DNA of 64,000 nt from assembly GCA_964016985.1 (NCBI GenBank), contig OZ024831.1, positions 80,950,263 to 81,014,262 of the forward strand, written 5' to 3'. The notes beneath the pieces are model-generated. The model ran no database searches, had not been told where the DNA came from, and was given only the letters and a program-made list of their open reading frames with translations. Position 1 is the first letter of the stretch. The number at the start of each line of letters is the position of its first letter. Position numbers and translations under genes: made by a program. Shown here piece after piece: positions 11,926-21,999 of the stretch. This stretch comes from Anodontia alba (Eukaryota > Mollusca > Bivalvia > Lucinida > Lucinidae).

Positions 11926-12249
11926 GTATTAGCATTGATTTTTTCCATTAATAATAGTAGTAGAGTAAATAAGAAAAACTAGCATATGCCATCGCCATTA
12001 TGCAGTGGAAAACTTCATGCCATAAAATATGATATGACCACACATAAAATAACACTTGGTTACTTGGCGCAACGTTATCACGCCGTCCGTGACAACATTA
12101 TGTGTTCTGTTGAAAAACGGTTTAACTTCTGTCATAAAATACAGTTTATAGGTGCTAACCTATAGGAAGTTAAACTAACTGAGAATATTTGAAATGTATC
12201 TTATGAGTCTATGATACTATATATCCGCCCAGCAAATATATAAGTGAAG

Positions 12250-12425
12250 ATATCAGGAAAAGCCACAATCATGAAGCACAGTCCTCCTGAGACACCAAAA
12301 GAATTAGAGATGAGGAACAAATAAGGACAACACAAATTTCACATATGAAACCACAGACGCACAAAGAGGGTCGAACAGAACCGCCCCGGAACGGCAAGCA
12401 CGAAAACCACGGGTGGGTGGGTTGT
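12250..12425 (-). repeat. Minus-strand relic of retroelement 3' region
   Basis: GCCACAATCATGAAGCACAG and GAACCGCCCCGGAACGG correspond, in reverse orientation, to the conserved TGTGATTGTGGC and CCGTTCTAAGGCGGT motifs of the younger family copies. Spacing is shorter than in those copies. Confidence 0.5.
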
Positions 12426-12659
12426 TGGTGTTGTTGTTGGAGGTTGTAAAGGGGTGGAGTGGGGGATGACAGGTCAGGAACATTCTGGCTAGGGCCTTTC
12501 TAGTCGTCAGTATAAGCTATAGTGTCCAGTTATTCTATAACTTGACAATGAATGCCTTGATCCTTGATAATCCGGGCTTTTTTTGGCATCTTAGGCGAAC
12601 GGGCACTTTTCTCATGTAGTAATAATACATAATAATACATGAACTCGACATGTTTAACT

Positions 12660-12830
12660 ATTTTAGAGCTAACTGCAGCAGAAGACACTTTCAAGTTTCA
12701 TTTTTTTTCTGTTTTTCTGAGATTCTTCTGCCTAGAAGAAGATAAACATAAATTTCAGGTTTTATTTTATTTGAAAAATAACCAATTATAGAATGTGTCT
12801 GCTACAAATTTCATCAGCGGTTTATAACGA
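12660..12830. mobile_element. Miniature element of the GCAGACGACA family (diverged)
   Basis: Begins near GCTAACTGCAGCAGAAGACA and ends near GTGTCTGCTACAAATTT, giving imperfect inverted ends as in the copies at 19265-19420, 54245-54415 and 59940-60170. Non-coding. Confidence 0.4.
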
Positions 12831-12920
12831 ATTATATTAAATAAACTTGATGTGCCCATTATTTTACGCCTTATAGTTTTTTAATAAAATGAGAGTAACC
12901 ATAGGAATAATTTGTTTCAG

Positions 12921-12930
12921 ATGGTACTGA
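12921..12930 (+). CDS. Candidate last coding exon of upstream gene
   Basis: An acceptor TAATTTGTTTCAG ends at 12920. The first base completes the Arg codon carried from 11901-11925, and the frame then reads Trp-Tyr-stop (TGA at 12928-12930). A polyadenylation-like AATAAA stands at 13026-13031. The coding part is too short to be proven by sequence. Competing terminal exons are read-through at 11926 (Tyr-stop) and an acceptor at about 16454 that would give Ser-Arg-stop. Confidence 0.35.
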
Positions 12931-12984
12931 ATCCAGCTGTTATGTTGTTTTATTTCACAGTGCTAGTATCAAAACCCTTCTTAA

Positions 12985-13420
12985 AGTACACAACTATTAA
13001 TTTGTTGTCTCAGATGCAGCGACTTAATAAAACCGGTCGCCGAGTTTCGTTTTTTGTTTCTAAACGCATCTTTTTAGTTTTTTTTTTTTTAAATTTACTT
13101 CACTGCAGCTGGTGTTAAGTGCCGTAAAATGCCTCTACGTACTTCACCATAGTGACGCTTATAGTTTTATTTCTTTTAGGATCATTGAGTTCATTATGGT
13201 TACTATCAAAATAGAATGCCGCTTAGTGGGCATATGCAAACTCCGTTGCTGCATATGAAGAGACTTAATGAAATCGAGTCTCCTATTTCCGTTATTTTGT
13301 GTGAACTTCGTTTCCAAAAGCACCCATTTAGATTTTATTACTGTTGTGTTTGGTGGATTCTGTTTGACATTATGATCACCTCTTTGCGGAAGAGGAAGCT
13401 GGTAACTTTTTTTTGATTTT
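12985..13420. mobile_element. Two diverged copies of the 'GAGACTTAATAAAACCGAGTCTC' family
   Basis: GCAGCGACTTAATAAAACCG at about 13016 and AAGAGACTTAATGAAATCGA at about 13258 resemble AAAGAGACTTAATAAACCGA at 58616 and the related blocks at 19690-19750, 20690-20760 and 24640-24680. A GTTAAGTGCCGTAAAATG segment also recurs at 24560-24590. Non-coding dispersed repeat. Confidence 0.5.
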
Positions 13421-13654
13421 TGGCATATGTGCTGTCTGTCGTCTGTCATTGTTTGTTTGTTCTTCTTCTTTTGTCTTTGATAGTCTATATGTCTATAGTC
13501 TTTAATTGTAACTAGTCATGGAAATCTATACTATAGTTCTATAGTTTTTGCAAGAGTATGCCAGTTTAGACAGTACTTGACATGACTGAATAATAACAAA
13601 CACCATTGAAAGAAGTAAAAGAAATGGCTTCGAGAATATATGTCTTTGTCATAT

Positions 13655-13845
13655 AAAAATATAAATGAAGTTAGCCAGGAGAGGCCACAATGACGAAGCA
13701 CAGCCTTGCCGATGTATCGAAAGAGGAGATAATGATCAAGCAATGGCACAACTGTACAATTGCATGGCTAAAATATACAAAAAAAGACGAACTGTAACAG
13801 GAGAACCGCCTTGGAATGGTCAACAGAAACAACTACTGAGGTGGG
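13655..13845 (-). repeat. Minus-strand relic of retroelement 3' region
   Basis: AGTTAGCCAGGAGAGGCCAC, AATGACGAAGCACAGCC and GAACCGCCTTGGAATGGTCA follow the order of the reverse-complemented 3' end in 42535-42820. A 63-codon open frame here is an artefact of the repeat. Confidence 0.5.
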
Positions 13846-13859
13846 ATGGGGCTTAAACT

Positions 13860-14690
13860 AGTTTTATACGCTAGGTAGACGTTTCACTTATTGTCTATGA
13901 AAAATACCAAGAAAAAAGTAATAAAAAATAAATCTATATTTAAACATAAATAAATAAAAATGCCGTCTGCTGCAGGTGGGAAAAGCGCTTTACGTTAAGG
14001 GTTAGTAGTAACAAATATTGACCTACGACGGTATATGGGGAAAATTAATTACAAGCGGTATCTGGTTAACAATTTGCTGGCTATTGAGCGAGTTGGGGGG
14101 GGGGGTGGTATAGGAATACCATCTCTAGCACTCTATTATATACGTCATTATGTTTTATTGTCATCTAAAGCAGCAATCTCCCTGGATCGATAGATGAAAG
14201 TTACGTTAACACAAGAGATACACCTGACGAGAAACTTATTTCTGAAAGGTAGTGAATGAACGTCTAGATGGATACTGCTAAGATAGTTGAAGGTAATTTT
14301 TTATGTCATGCTAGTAGGTTTCCTGCTTTCTATAATATCTTCGGTGCTGTTTTACAAGACTAAGCGATCTTTTGAAAATGTTTGCGCTTAATGGTGTAGT
14401 TTACCTCATTATAGACTGTTACCAAATGTAACTAAAATGTAGTTAGATGAAAGGGCGGCTGCGAGGTTTTGCACTGTCATGATAAAAATAGATGTGAGGC
14501 TACTCAGGTACGGTCACGCTGACCGTCTCGGGCTGTAGTGACGTCAGAGTACGATAAATGAACACATAGCTGTTCAGTGAGCATGTCCTTTTGCGAAAAC
14601 ATGTAGTCTTAACTACGGCGGCTGATAGAAATATTAAATATCAAGCAAAATGACATCGTTATATTCTTTTCCAGAAAATACTGACAAAAA
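13860..14690. other. No gene seen
   Basis: Unique-looking AT-rich DNA with a short G run at 14095-14106. No splice-consistent open frame or recognisable repeat. Confidence 0.45.
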
Positions 14691-14693
14691 CTC

Positions 14694-14696
14694 CTC

Positions 14697-14729
<33 letters not shown>
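14694..14729. repeat. (AAT)n microsatellite
   Basis: Perfect trinucleotide AAT repeat of about 11 units. Confidence 0.97.
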
Positions 14730-14730
<1 letters not shown>

Positions 14731-14799
14731 GAGACATTTATAGCATTTTGCTTTGGTTTTCTCTGATTAAAGAATTTTTACAAAATCATTTTATTATAG

Positions 14800-15240
14800 A
14801 CTTTAAACTCCTTCGCCACAGTGAGCATCTTGGAAACAAAGCGGCAATGGGCGCAAGCGTGGTCCGTCTGTAGCCGAGTTGAATGGCCATTTGACGTCAG
14901 TACAGCCGCGACTGGTAACGTTCGGTAACCGCCATTGCCGCCTTAGCCAGAGAGACATCCCAAAGGGAAGTCGGCTAAGAAGTTATGGGATCTAAGTCAC
15001 ATAAGAATGGGCCACGTCACGGTTGAATGGGTCTTCAGGGCATATTCGCACTGCTTACATTGATTAGGTGTGGGCCCTTAATGCCACAACGAAAGGAAGG
15101 TGAATTCTTTATTGACATTGGAAAACAAACGGATATATGTCAGTTGCAAAATACTCAAGAATAGGGATCCTTAAAACAAAGAAAAAATTAAAATCAGAGA
15201 ACAGCAGACCCGGTTTAAATCAGGAAAACGGAAAAAAAAA
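14800..15240. other. No gene seen; GC-richer block
   Basis: A locally GC-richer segment (about 14810-15050) contains GCGGCAATGGGCG and, about 90 bases on, CGCCATTGCCGC, which form a 10-12-base inverted pair, and may belong to an unrecognised mobile element. No usable open frame. Confidence 0.35.
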
Positions 15241-15250
15241 GAAGAAGAAG

Positions 15251-15283
<33 letters not shown>

Positions 15284-15359
15284 AATGAGGTCTTATGGCC
15301 TTTAGTAGCTTGATATAATCAAAGGGGTAAGATGTAATTTGGTAAGAAATCCCTGATAG

Positions 15360-15390
<31 letters not shown>
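15232..15390. repeat. Two long poly-A tracts
   Basis: A-rich runs at 15232-15284 and 15361-15390 separated by about 75 bases of unique sequence. They may be retroposon tails, but no retroposon body was recognised next to them. Confidence 0.8.
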
Positions 15391-15391
<1 letters not shown>

Positions 15392-15519
15392 ACGCTAAGG
15401 CCTTAAGATGACGTAATGATTAATGTGCTCTCCTACAAATATCACATGATTATTGTCAGTAACTGAAACTTAGTTTTGAAAATGCATCACGAAAACAAGC
15501 CTATATAATTTTGACCCCC

Positions 15520-15815
15520 TTTAACCCCATTTTTATATAGTAAATCTGGGCTTTACAGAGGTATACATTATTTTACTTATTTGCTAAAAAAGGATAGATT
15601 GTGGTTACTCCTTAGAACCGCCTCGGCAAGGCGGTTCTAATGAGTACCCACAATCTATATGCTTTGAGCTGAAATATGAATAATATCAGAATTTTTATCA
15701 GATTTTTTTTTTCGTTTTTGGTTGTTAAATTTTCAATATATTTGAAATAGCGTGATTTCGTAATGATACTGAAATGCGATGGAATTCGAACTGTATCTTC
15801 TGACTGACAAAATAA
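15520..15815. mobile_element. Miniature element with 'AGAACCGCCTCGGCAAGGCGGTTCT' palindrome
   Basis: AGAACCGCC and GGCGGTTCT (15615-15639) pair around a short centre, and ATAGATTGTGGTTACT pairs imperfectly with AGTACCCACAATCTAT. The outer sequences (ATTTTTATATAGTAAATCTG on the left, TTGAAATAGCGTGATTTCGT on the right) recur at 53690-53905, and the right part in reverse at 32270-32405. It is a dispersed, non-coding fold-back element. Confidence 0.75.
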
Positions 15816-15891
15816 AAGTAACCTGACCATTGACTAAGTATTAGAAGAATGACCACAACGGATTTCTTCGATAAAGTTTTGTTTCTACCCT

Positions 15892-15993
<102 letters not shown>

Positions 15994-16119
15994 GTACTTT
16001 CATAACCTATACCATAGCTTGATGTTTGTAACATACAAGGAGAGTTCCAACATAGGATCTGCAGACGTTTTACAATGGGAAATTAACTCATTTGGGAGTC
16101 GGGAAAGACCTTCATACCA

Positions 16120-16275
16120 TGACGTAATATTATTAAACCAAACAACCACAAGAAATACCGCAACTATAAGGCACAGCATCCCCGAGACGCCAAAAGGAGA
16201 GATTATGATTAAATAATGACAAAACAAACACCGCATATGAAACCACCGACGCACAAACAAAGAAGAACTTCAATA
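16120..16275 (-). repeat. Minus-strand relic of retroelement 3' region
   Basis: Reads ACCGCAACTATAAGGCACAG, CATCCCCGAGACGCCAAAAG and CATATGAAACCACCGACGCA, closely like the relic at 12250-12400 and the plus-strand end at 10090-10140. The open frames on both strands here are artefacts. Confidence 0.5.
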
Positions 16276-16610
16276 GAAGAACACTTTACGTCGAAGAAGT
16301 CTACTTTACGTCACTAAACAGTATATCCTATGGAGGGGATCTAGCAATCAATGTCATTTCTAGGTTTTTATCAATAGTTATGATATTATTTTGCGTATTC
16401 TAAATTTGTGATTTTCTCCCCATAATGTGCTTTAAGTTTTGTTTTATTTTACAGCCGATAGAATCAGTTTGGATAAAAACAATTGCAAAGTACAGAACAA
16501 TTTGTTTTACCTGGAATACAGAACAGGAGACATCATTACGGATATAACAGATAGTCTATCATGTCTTTATAGGAATTGCGATTTTTGATATCTTGAATCT
16601 AGAACCTAGC

Positions 16611-16715
16611 AGGCACACAACCTTGAAACAACATCGTATCAACGTTGATTCAACAACTGTGACGTTTAATTAACGTTGACACGACGTTGTTTCAACGTTG
16701 CGTGCCTGTGGGGAA
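16611..16715. mobile_element. Short inverted-repeat element (CAGGCACACAACCTTGAAAC ends)
   Basis: The left end CAGGCACACAACCTTGAAAC and the right end GTTTCAACGTTGCGTGCCTG are imperfect reverse complements over about 20 bases. Pairing extends inward through ATCGTATCAACGTTGA against TTAACGTTGACACGACG. This is a compact non-autonomous terminal-inverted-repeat element. Confidence 0.75.
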
Positions 16716-17630
16716 GGAATCGATTTTGCAACACCAGTATTTTTATTCTCCATTCTTTGTTAATATATTGTATCTGATATTGTTAGCCATAATGTATTCT
16801 AATACGTTTATATATAAGATACATGAGTATTCACGCGGAAGGTTTTATTATAGCACCTTTGTAATGAAGCTTCCAGAAGACTTGTTATGGAAGAGTATTT
16901 TTAGAAAATTCTGTGATATTTTTTTAAATATTTTGCATAAAAACACGTTGAAGATACTCATTAAAAGCGCCTCGGAGAGTTGCGTCTACTGTGTACCCAC
17001 AACATATGTTTATATTGGCGCTTCACACGAGTATTTAACAACATTTTTTAATGGAGAAATTGAGAAAATTATCCCCAAACAGAGGACTGAAATTCCGATT
17101 TTCAGCTCTTGATACATATAAGTTGCTATACTAGATTACGAATGTTGAAAAAATTAAAGCGGTTGGGAAAGTAAAATTGCATATGATATATACTGAAATC
17201 TTGCATACGTTAAATAATCTGGTATTGCAGAGGAATCAGATGCGTGAAACTCGCTGAAATCATTGGCTTCTAGAAATAATTCAGCGGTTTTTTCTTTGTC
17301 TGTCTGTTTACAAACGATCTCTTTTTGAAGTCTAATTTGTACATGGATGAATGAAATATGTATGTGGAAAGGAGGATAAGAGAGAATCAGTCTGTCTGAT
17401 TGGCCATATGTGTGTGGAAAGTAGGTTGAGAGAGAGGGTCCGTCTAATTGGCCACCAATAAGTACTCCTAAATGAGTGAAATGGGGGAACGGTATCTATA
17501 ATAGCTAAATTCATTAAGTTTGTCCCAATTTAAGCGGTTCTGTAACGATGACGTTTCAGCATAGATATAATGTGCATGCATACACCTGCAAGAAAACTCT
17601 CTGCCCTAGACTAATTGTTTCCCGTTTTAA
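16715..17630. other. No gene seen; AT-rich
   Basis: A 141-codon open frame spans 16687-17112 but starts inside the inverted-repeat element, overlaps a relic of the AGTACCCACAATCTAT family (about 16965-17010) and has AT-driven composition without a recognisable domain. An approximate 60-base direct duplication with TATGTGTGTGGAAAG lies at 17355-17460. Confidence 0.5.
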
Positions 17631-18900
17631 AGTGGGGCTACTCTTAAAGGATAGAATTTGTTTTCCTTTCTGGGATTGAATGTTTTCCTTTAAAATTGAG
17701 TTATAGAAGAAATTTACATACCAAGAATTACAGTGGTCACATTGCCACCACTGACTGTTTCAAAGAATATTTACTTGGCACCTTCAAAACATCTGACTCT
17801 TACTATTACACTACACTGTATTAGCTCCAGCAGGCTGCCATTGTAACAGAATGTTTTCATGCTAAAACCTAACTAGGTTTATTTGGAGTTTTGTATACCA
17901 CATGTTTGATTTAGTATTAAAGCGACCTGCAGTTGGTTAAAAAATGGTCTACGTAACATTTCATCTAGAATCATTCAACTGATCTAAGGAAATTAAGGGG
18001 AATGGATACAGTTCCAACTGCAACTCTGTCAAAATTGTTTTACATTCCTTCTGAAATGGGAACGACTCACAAAGGAAAGAGGTTGCTCTTGTTTGGAGCA
18101 AAGTGTTTGCTTTACAGTGAACCTCTTTTAACAAGAGAACAGATGTTAAGAAACCCAAACAGGAAGTCACAAAAAGTCTTTTCTCTTTGAAAAATGTACC
18201 AAATGTACCCAGGTCCGTTTAGCAACCATATTCCCAGTAACCAATTTTCCACTGAGTTCATGTTTTCGGGCACCAAAGCATATGATACTGAAACTGCATA
18301 ATGGAGAAAGTAGTTCAACTACTTCCGGGGAATATATTCACTTCTAAGATAAAACTCCAAGTTGACATTTGTTCTCCCAAGTCTGAAACGGAGACCACTT
18401 TAGCAGAAAATGATTTAAGGGACATTGACAATACACGTTCAGAGGAAACAAAATCTCTGTCTCTTTTTTATTTTATTTTTAATTTTTCTAATGTAAACTC
18501 ATTTTCAGAAAGTGGTCTATGATCAGGATGGCAAACTGGAAGTAACAAAAGTTGTCTCCCTTGTAACAATGACAGAAAGTCCACCAAATGTATCCAGTCC
18601 CTCAATTCACTAGCGTGTGAACCATTCCTTAAAGTGGGGTACTCATAACCTTAAAGGACAAAAGTCCACTCGCATTGGACATTGTTTTTAACTGAATTTT
18701 TGTTTTGAGAAGAAAAACACATTGTTCGAGGCTAGAGTAACAGGGGTAGCTAAACTGAATTATTTTTACACAAATTCAGGAAAACTCTTGAAAAAGTATG
18801 CCTAGAAATGCTTCTAAATCAGGATCTACTCTTAAAGGAAAACAAATTGCTTCCAGAGGGAGCAAATTATTTCCTTTAAGAGCAGTCCCTATGGTAAAGA
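17630..18900. repeat. Cluster of GAAAAGGGG/TCTACTC-family fragments
   Basis: Several partial copies follow one another: GTGGGGCTACTCTTAAAGGA near 17632, TTCTGAAATGGGAACGACTC with CAGGAAGTCACAAAAAG near 18050-18180, TCCCTTGTAACAATG with CACCAAATGTATCCAGTCCC near 18560-18600, and ATCTACTCTTAAAGGAAAAC near 18825. Open frames here run through these fragments and show no domain. Confidence 0.5.
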
Positions 18901-19264
18901 AGCAAAATATTTTATATTAATATCACTTATTGTAAAATGTTTAAAACGTATGTTCCGCACGCGTGTATGTGCGTAATGAGCGCTACGCATATGAGAGTGT
19001 TCTGTCTTGCAAGTGTATCCAGGCGCTATAGTTATGAGAGATTTTGATGATACACTTGTTCTAGTGAATGTTGGGTTTGCAATGGCTGCAACCACATCGT
19101 CGACACAAGCTGTCAACGATTGAAAAGTGTGAGAGCAAATGGCATAGACATGTAAAGAATGTAACACGATAACTGATATTGCTGAGAGGGTTCGAATCAT
19201 GCATATTACTAGTGATCAATGTAGATATTTTATATCATAATTGTAACTGAAACGTTCTACCCTT

Positions 19265-19430
19265 GAAGTGCTAATCACAACTACAGCAGACGACATTTTG
19301 AATTTTTATGTATTTTCGGAGAAAACAAGGCTTGACATTTCAAGCAGAGTCTTTTTTGTGTGAAAAAGAATAACTATCATTAACGTGTCGTCTGCTACAA
19401 TTTTGCTTGGCGCTTTAAGGGTTAAATTTG
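19265..19430. mobile_element. Miniature element, GCAGACGACA family
   Basis: Bounded by CTTGAAGTGCTAATCACAAC...CAGCAGACGACA on the left and TGTCGTCTGCTACAATTTTG...CGCTTTAAGGGTTAA on the right. The outer bases are themselves imperfect inverted repeats. Other copies lie at 54245-54415 and 59940-60170. Non-coding. Confidence 0.7.
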
Positions 19431-19689
19431 ATACAGGTTACATGAGAACTGATATCTCTATTGGGAATTTGATATAAAAAATCATTAAATAGTATTAAAA
19501 AATCCAAACACATACGGATTTCGTTTTAAGCAATTGTAATAAACTATTGACTGGCAGAAACAAAAATCGTATAGACGTTTTTTTAACGAGTACATTTGCT
19601 AACGGCACAAGCATTATTTTATTGATGTTCTTTATTTTAATTCTTTACATTCGGCTTTTCTTTTTTGTTTGGTTATATTGCTGCATTAA

Positions 19690-20230
19690 AATGAAAAATA
19701 AAATCTATAAAGCCCTGCAAACTGCATTATTGCATAAAAAGCAGTATCGCACGTTATAAATAGCCGTGCATTAACCGGCGAAAAGCCGTGTATTGACAAG
19801 GCAGTTCACGCGCTGTTAATGCACGGCTACGCAACTTTCAATATGATCGTACCGGGGCCGCAGCTTTGCTGCCGTTACGAGATGTGTACTGCCTGGTCCT
19901 AGAACGAGCATAGTCCGTGCAAATTGCGTTCGCGAGACATCGGTGAAAAGGCGAAAAGTAGTGCAAGAAATAACGCGAAATGTTGCAAATGTTTTCAGTT
20001 TTTTATGCAATAATAGCGATCGAACATGGTTTTTCAATGCATTAACATTCGCCAGGTCCCTTGGGAAGTGTTGAAAACCGCGGCCTTCGGCCTCGGTTTT
20101 CAACACCTCCAACGGGACATGGTGAATGTTAATGCATGAAGAACCATGTTTGATCCCTATATTGCTGTCATATTACACATAAAAACGAAAATCAGAGTCT
20201 CGGTTTCATAGAAATGACAGCAATGTAGTT
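19690..20230. mobile_element. Long palindromic element (hairpin 20015-20153)
   Basis: TCGAACATGGTTTTTCAATG, CATTAACATTCGCCAGGTCC and GTGTTGAAAACCGCGGCC pair in order with the complementary right arm ending ATGTTTGATC. The arms are about 65 bases and the centre is CTTCGG. Flanks carry GCATTAACCGGCG...GTTAATGCACGGC and GCAAACTGCATTATTGCATA against TATTGCTGTCA...TAGTTTGC. No transposase is present and the 98-codon minus-strand frame is an artefact of the stem. Confidence 0.7.
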
Positions 20231-20339
20231 TGCAGGCTGAATACGCCCCATACCACAGGCTTAATGGGCTCAATGATCCCAAGTAAATAAAAAAAAAAAC
20301 TATAAAAAAAATACTGCACTAAAGTGAAGTACGGGGACA

Positions 20340-20510
20340 CTTTCTACGCCCACACGGCACATAATACCAGCTTTGCATTAGCAAAAGCTACTCACATTTC
20401 TTCAGCAAAAATACTTGCGACTTTGGTATTGTACTTACTAGAACAGTTAACATTTTGGCCACTAACGAACTCGTTAGGCCAACGATGCTTTGAACAACTG
20501 GGCCCAGGGC
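20340..20510. mobile_element. Half copy of GGGCCCAGTTGTTCAAAGC element
   Basis: GCAAAAGCTACTCACATTTC, TTCAGCAAAAATAC, ACTAACGAACTCGTTAG and GATGCTTTGAACAACTGGGC follow the right half of the complete element at 47920-48164. The left half is missing. Confidence 0.7.
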
Positions 20511-20579
20511 GAATAGTCTTCCCGTACTTCATCATATTGCAGTTTTAATATTTATCTTCACTGGGAACATTGAGCCCAC

Positions 20580-21110
20580 TCTGAAATATCTTGGAAAATC
20601 GAGTTCGTTTAGGCTGGTGCTTTGGGTGTAGTAGGAATGAGTGGTGGCGGGGTGGCGGGGTAGCGTAGAAAGCCCTGCAAATTGTATTGCTGTCATATGT
20701 GAAGTATCAATAAAATCCAAGCTCGATTTTCATTCTTTTATATGTTTTTTGTTGCCAAGGGCAAATTTTATTGATTCTATTATTCTTCTTACTTTTTACA
20801 TGCTTTGACGTTCTGTCAACACTCTTTAGAATATCATGAGATGGTCTAAATCGCATTTTTCTATTTATGACTATTATACCATGTTTATGTGCTACAAGCT
20901 TGGGTCTTTACAGGAAATTAATTAAGCTGGGGTAAACCCACCCTTCCAAAATGCGGACAATGATTTGGTATTGTGCAAAACAGTTTATGGAATGTTAGTT
21001 TTTTATTTCTCAATCGCGCTGATTGAATAACGGCAATAATGAGCACGTAACATCACGGAACTTCACGACAAATAACGTTTACGTCGTTATTTCTAAGCGT
21101 CTTCTGCAGT
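20580..21110. other. No gene seen; one dispersed-repeat fragment
   Basis: A block at about 20680-20760 (TGCTGTCATATGTGAAG, AATAAAATCC, GTTGCCAAGGGCAAA) belongs to the family noted at 12985-13420. The remainder is AT-rich and shows no exon or element. Confidence 0.45.
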
Positions 21111-21260
21111 TTTAAAGGGGTCTGTTCAGATGTTGTTTTAAGCAAAGGCGACAAAGACAGTTCTCAGCTACCGCTAAAGGGGAATGAATGCACATTTAGG
21201 GGAGGCCTCTGTCAAAATTGTTTGTCTTCTTTCTGCAAAAGGGTCTTTTCATTAAGGAAA
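21110..21260. mobile_element. Fragment of GAAAAGGGG/TCTACTC family
   Basis: AAAGGGGTCTGTTCAGATG, TTAGGGGAGGCCTCTGTC and CTGCAAAAGGGTCTTTTCAT match parts of the family order. Truncated. Confidence 0.4.
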
Positions 21261-21264
21261 AAGT

Positions 21265-21765
21265 ACATAGGATAGGTCTACGTCTTGTTATTCGATCAGT
21301 GAGTAGTCATATACATATATCTACGGCTTGTTATTCAATGAGTGAGCGGTCGTGTACATAGGATATCTCTACGGCTTTTTACATGATCAGTGTGCATATG
21401 TCTACGGCTGGTTATGCAGTCACTGATCGGTTGTCTACATAGTATATGCCTGTATATGTACACAGGGTATATCTACGGCTTGTTATTCGTTATTTGATCA
21501 GTGAGCGGTCGTGTACATTGACTATGTCTACGGCTTGTGATCAGTGAGTGGTCGTGTACATGGGATATTCTACGGCCTTGTTATTTGATCAGTAAGCGGT
21601 CGTGTATATACAGTATGTCTACAGCTTATTATTCGATCAGTGAACGACCATTTACATAAGATATATCTACGTCTTGTTATTCGATCAGTGAGCGGTCGTG
21701 TACATATAATAATTATCCAGTCAGGGAGCGGTCATGTACATAATGTTTGTCTTGTTATTTGATCA
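21265..21765. repeat. ~46-bp tandem repeat, about 10 copies
   Basis: Degenerate unit with TCTACGGCTTGTTATTCGAT, CAGTGAGCGGTCGTGTACAT and AGGATATA. Units vary from about 40 to 60 bases by internal deletion or duplication. No coding content. Confidence 0.9.
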
Positions 21766-21936
21766 GAGTTCTGGATTTCTTTAAGTATAACAGTATTATA
21801 TAAGTTTCTGCTTAATTAATCACTAACGACGTTTAGCCTATTGGAGACATGAGCAAACATGCAGTAATTCTCTTTTGTTTTATTTTTAGTCATTTGTATG
21901 TACGGAACTATTTTTCTTCATATAATCGGAAAATGC

Positions 21937-21938
<2 letters not shown>

Positions 21939-21984
<46 letters not shown>

Positions 21985-21998
21985 GTGTGTGTGTGTGT
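21939..21998. repeat. (GT)n microsatellite
   Basis: GT repeat of about 29 units with one GC interruption. Confidence 0.97.
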
Positions 21999-21999
21999 T

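Noticed and set aside
16454..16520. Alternative terminal exon of the upstream gene (Ser-Arg-stop)
   Set aside because: The acceptor TTTATTTTACAG is good, but the exon at 12921 is nearer and equally compatible. It is kept only as an alternative.
16687..17112. 141-codon open frame
   Set aside because: The start lies within an inverted-repeat element, composition is AT-driven, a relic of another dispersed family is included, and no domain can be recognised.
19816..20112. 98-codon minus-strand open frame
   Set aside because: It translates one arm of a long hairpin element.
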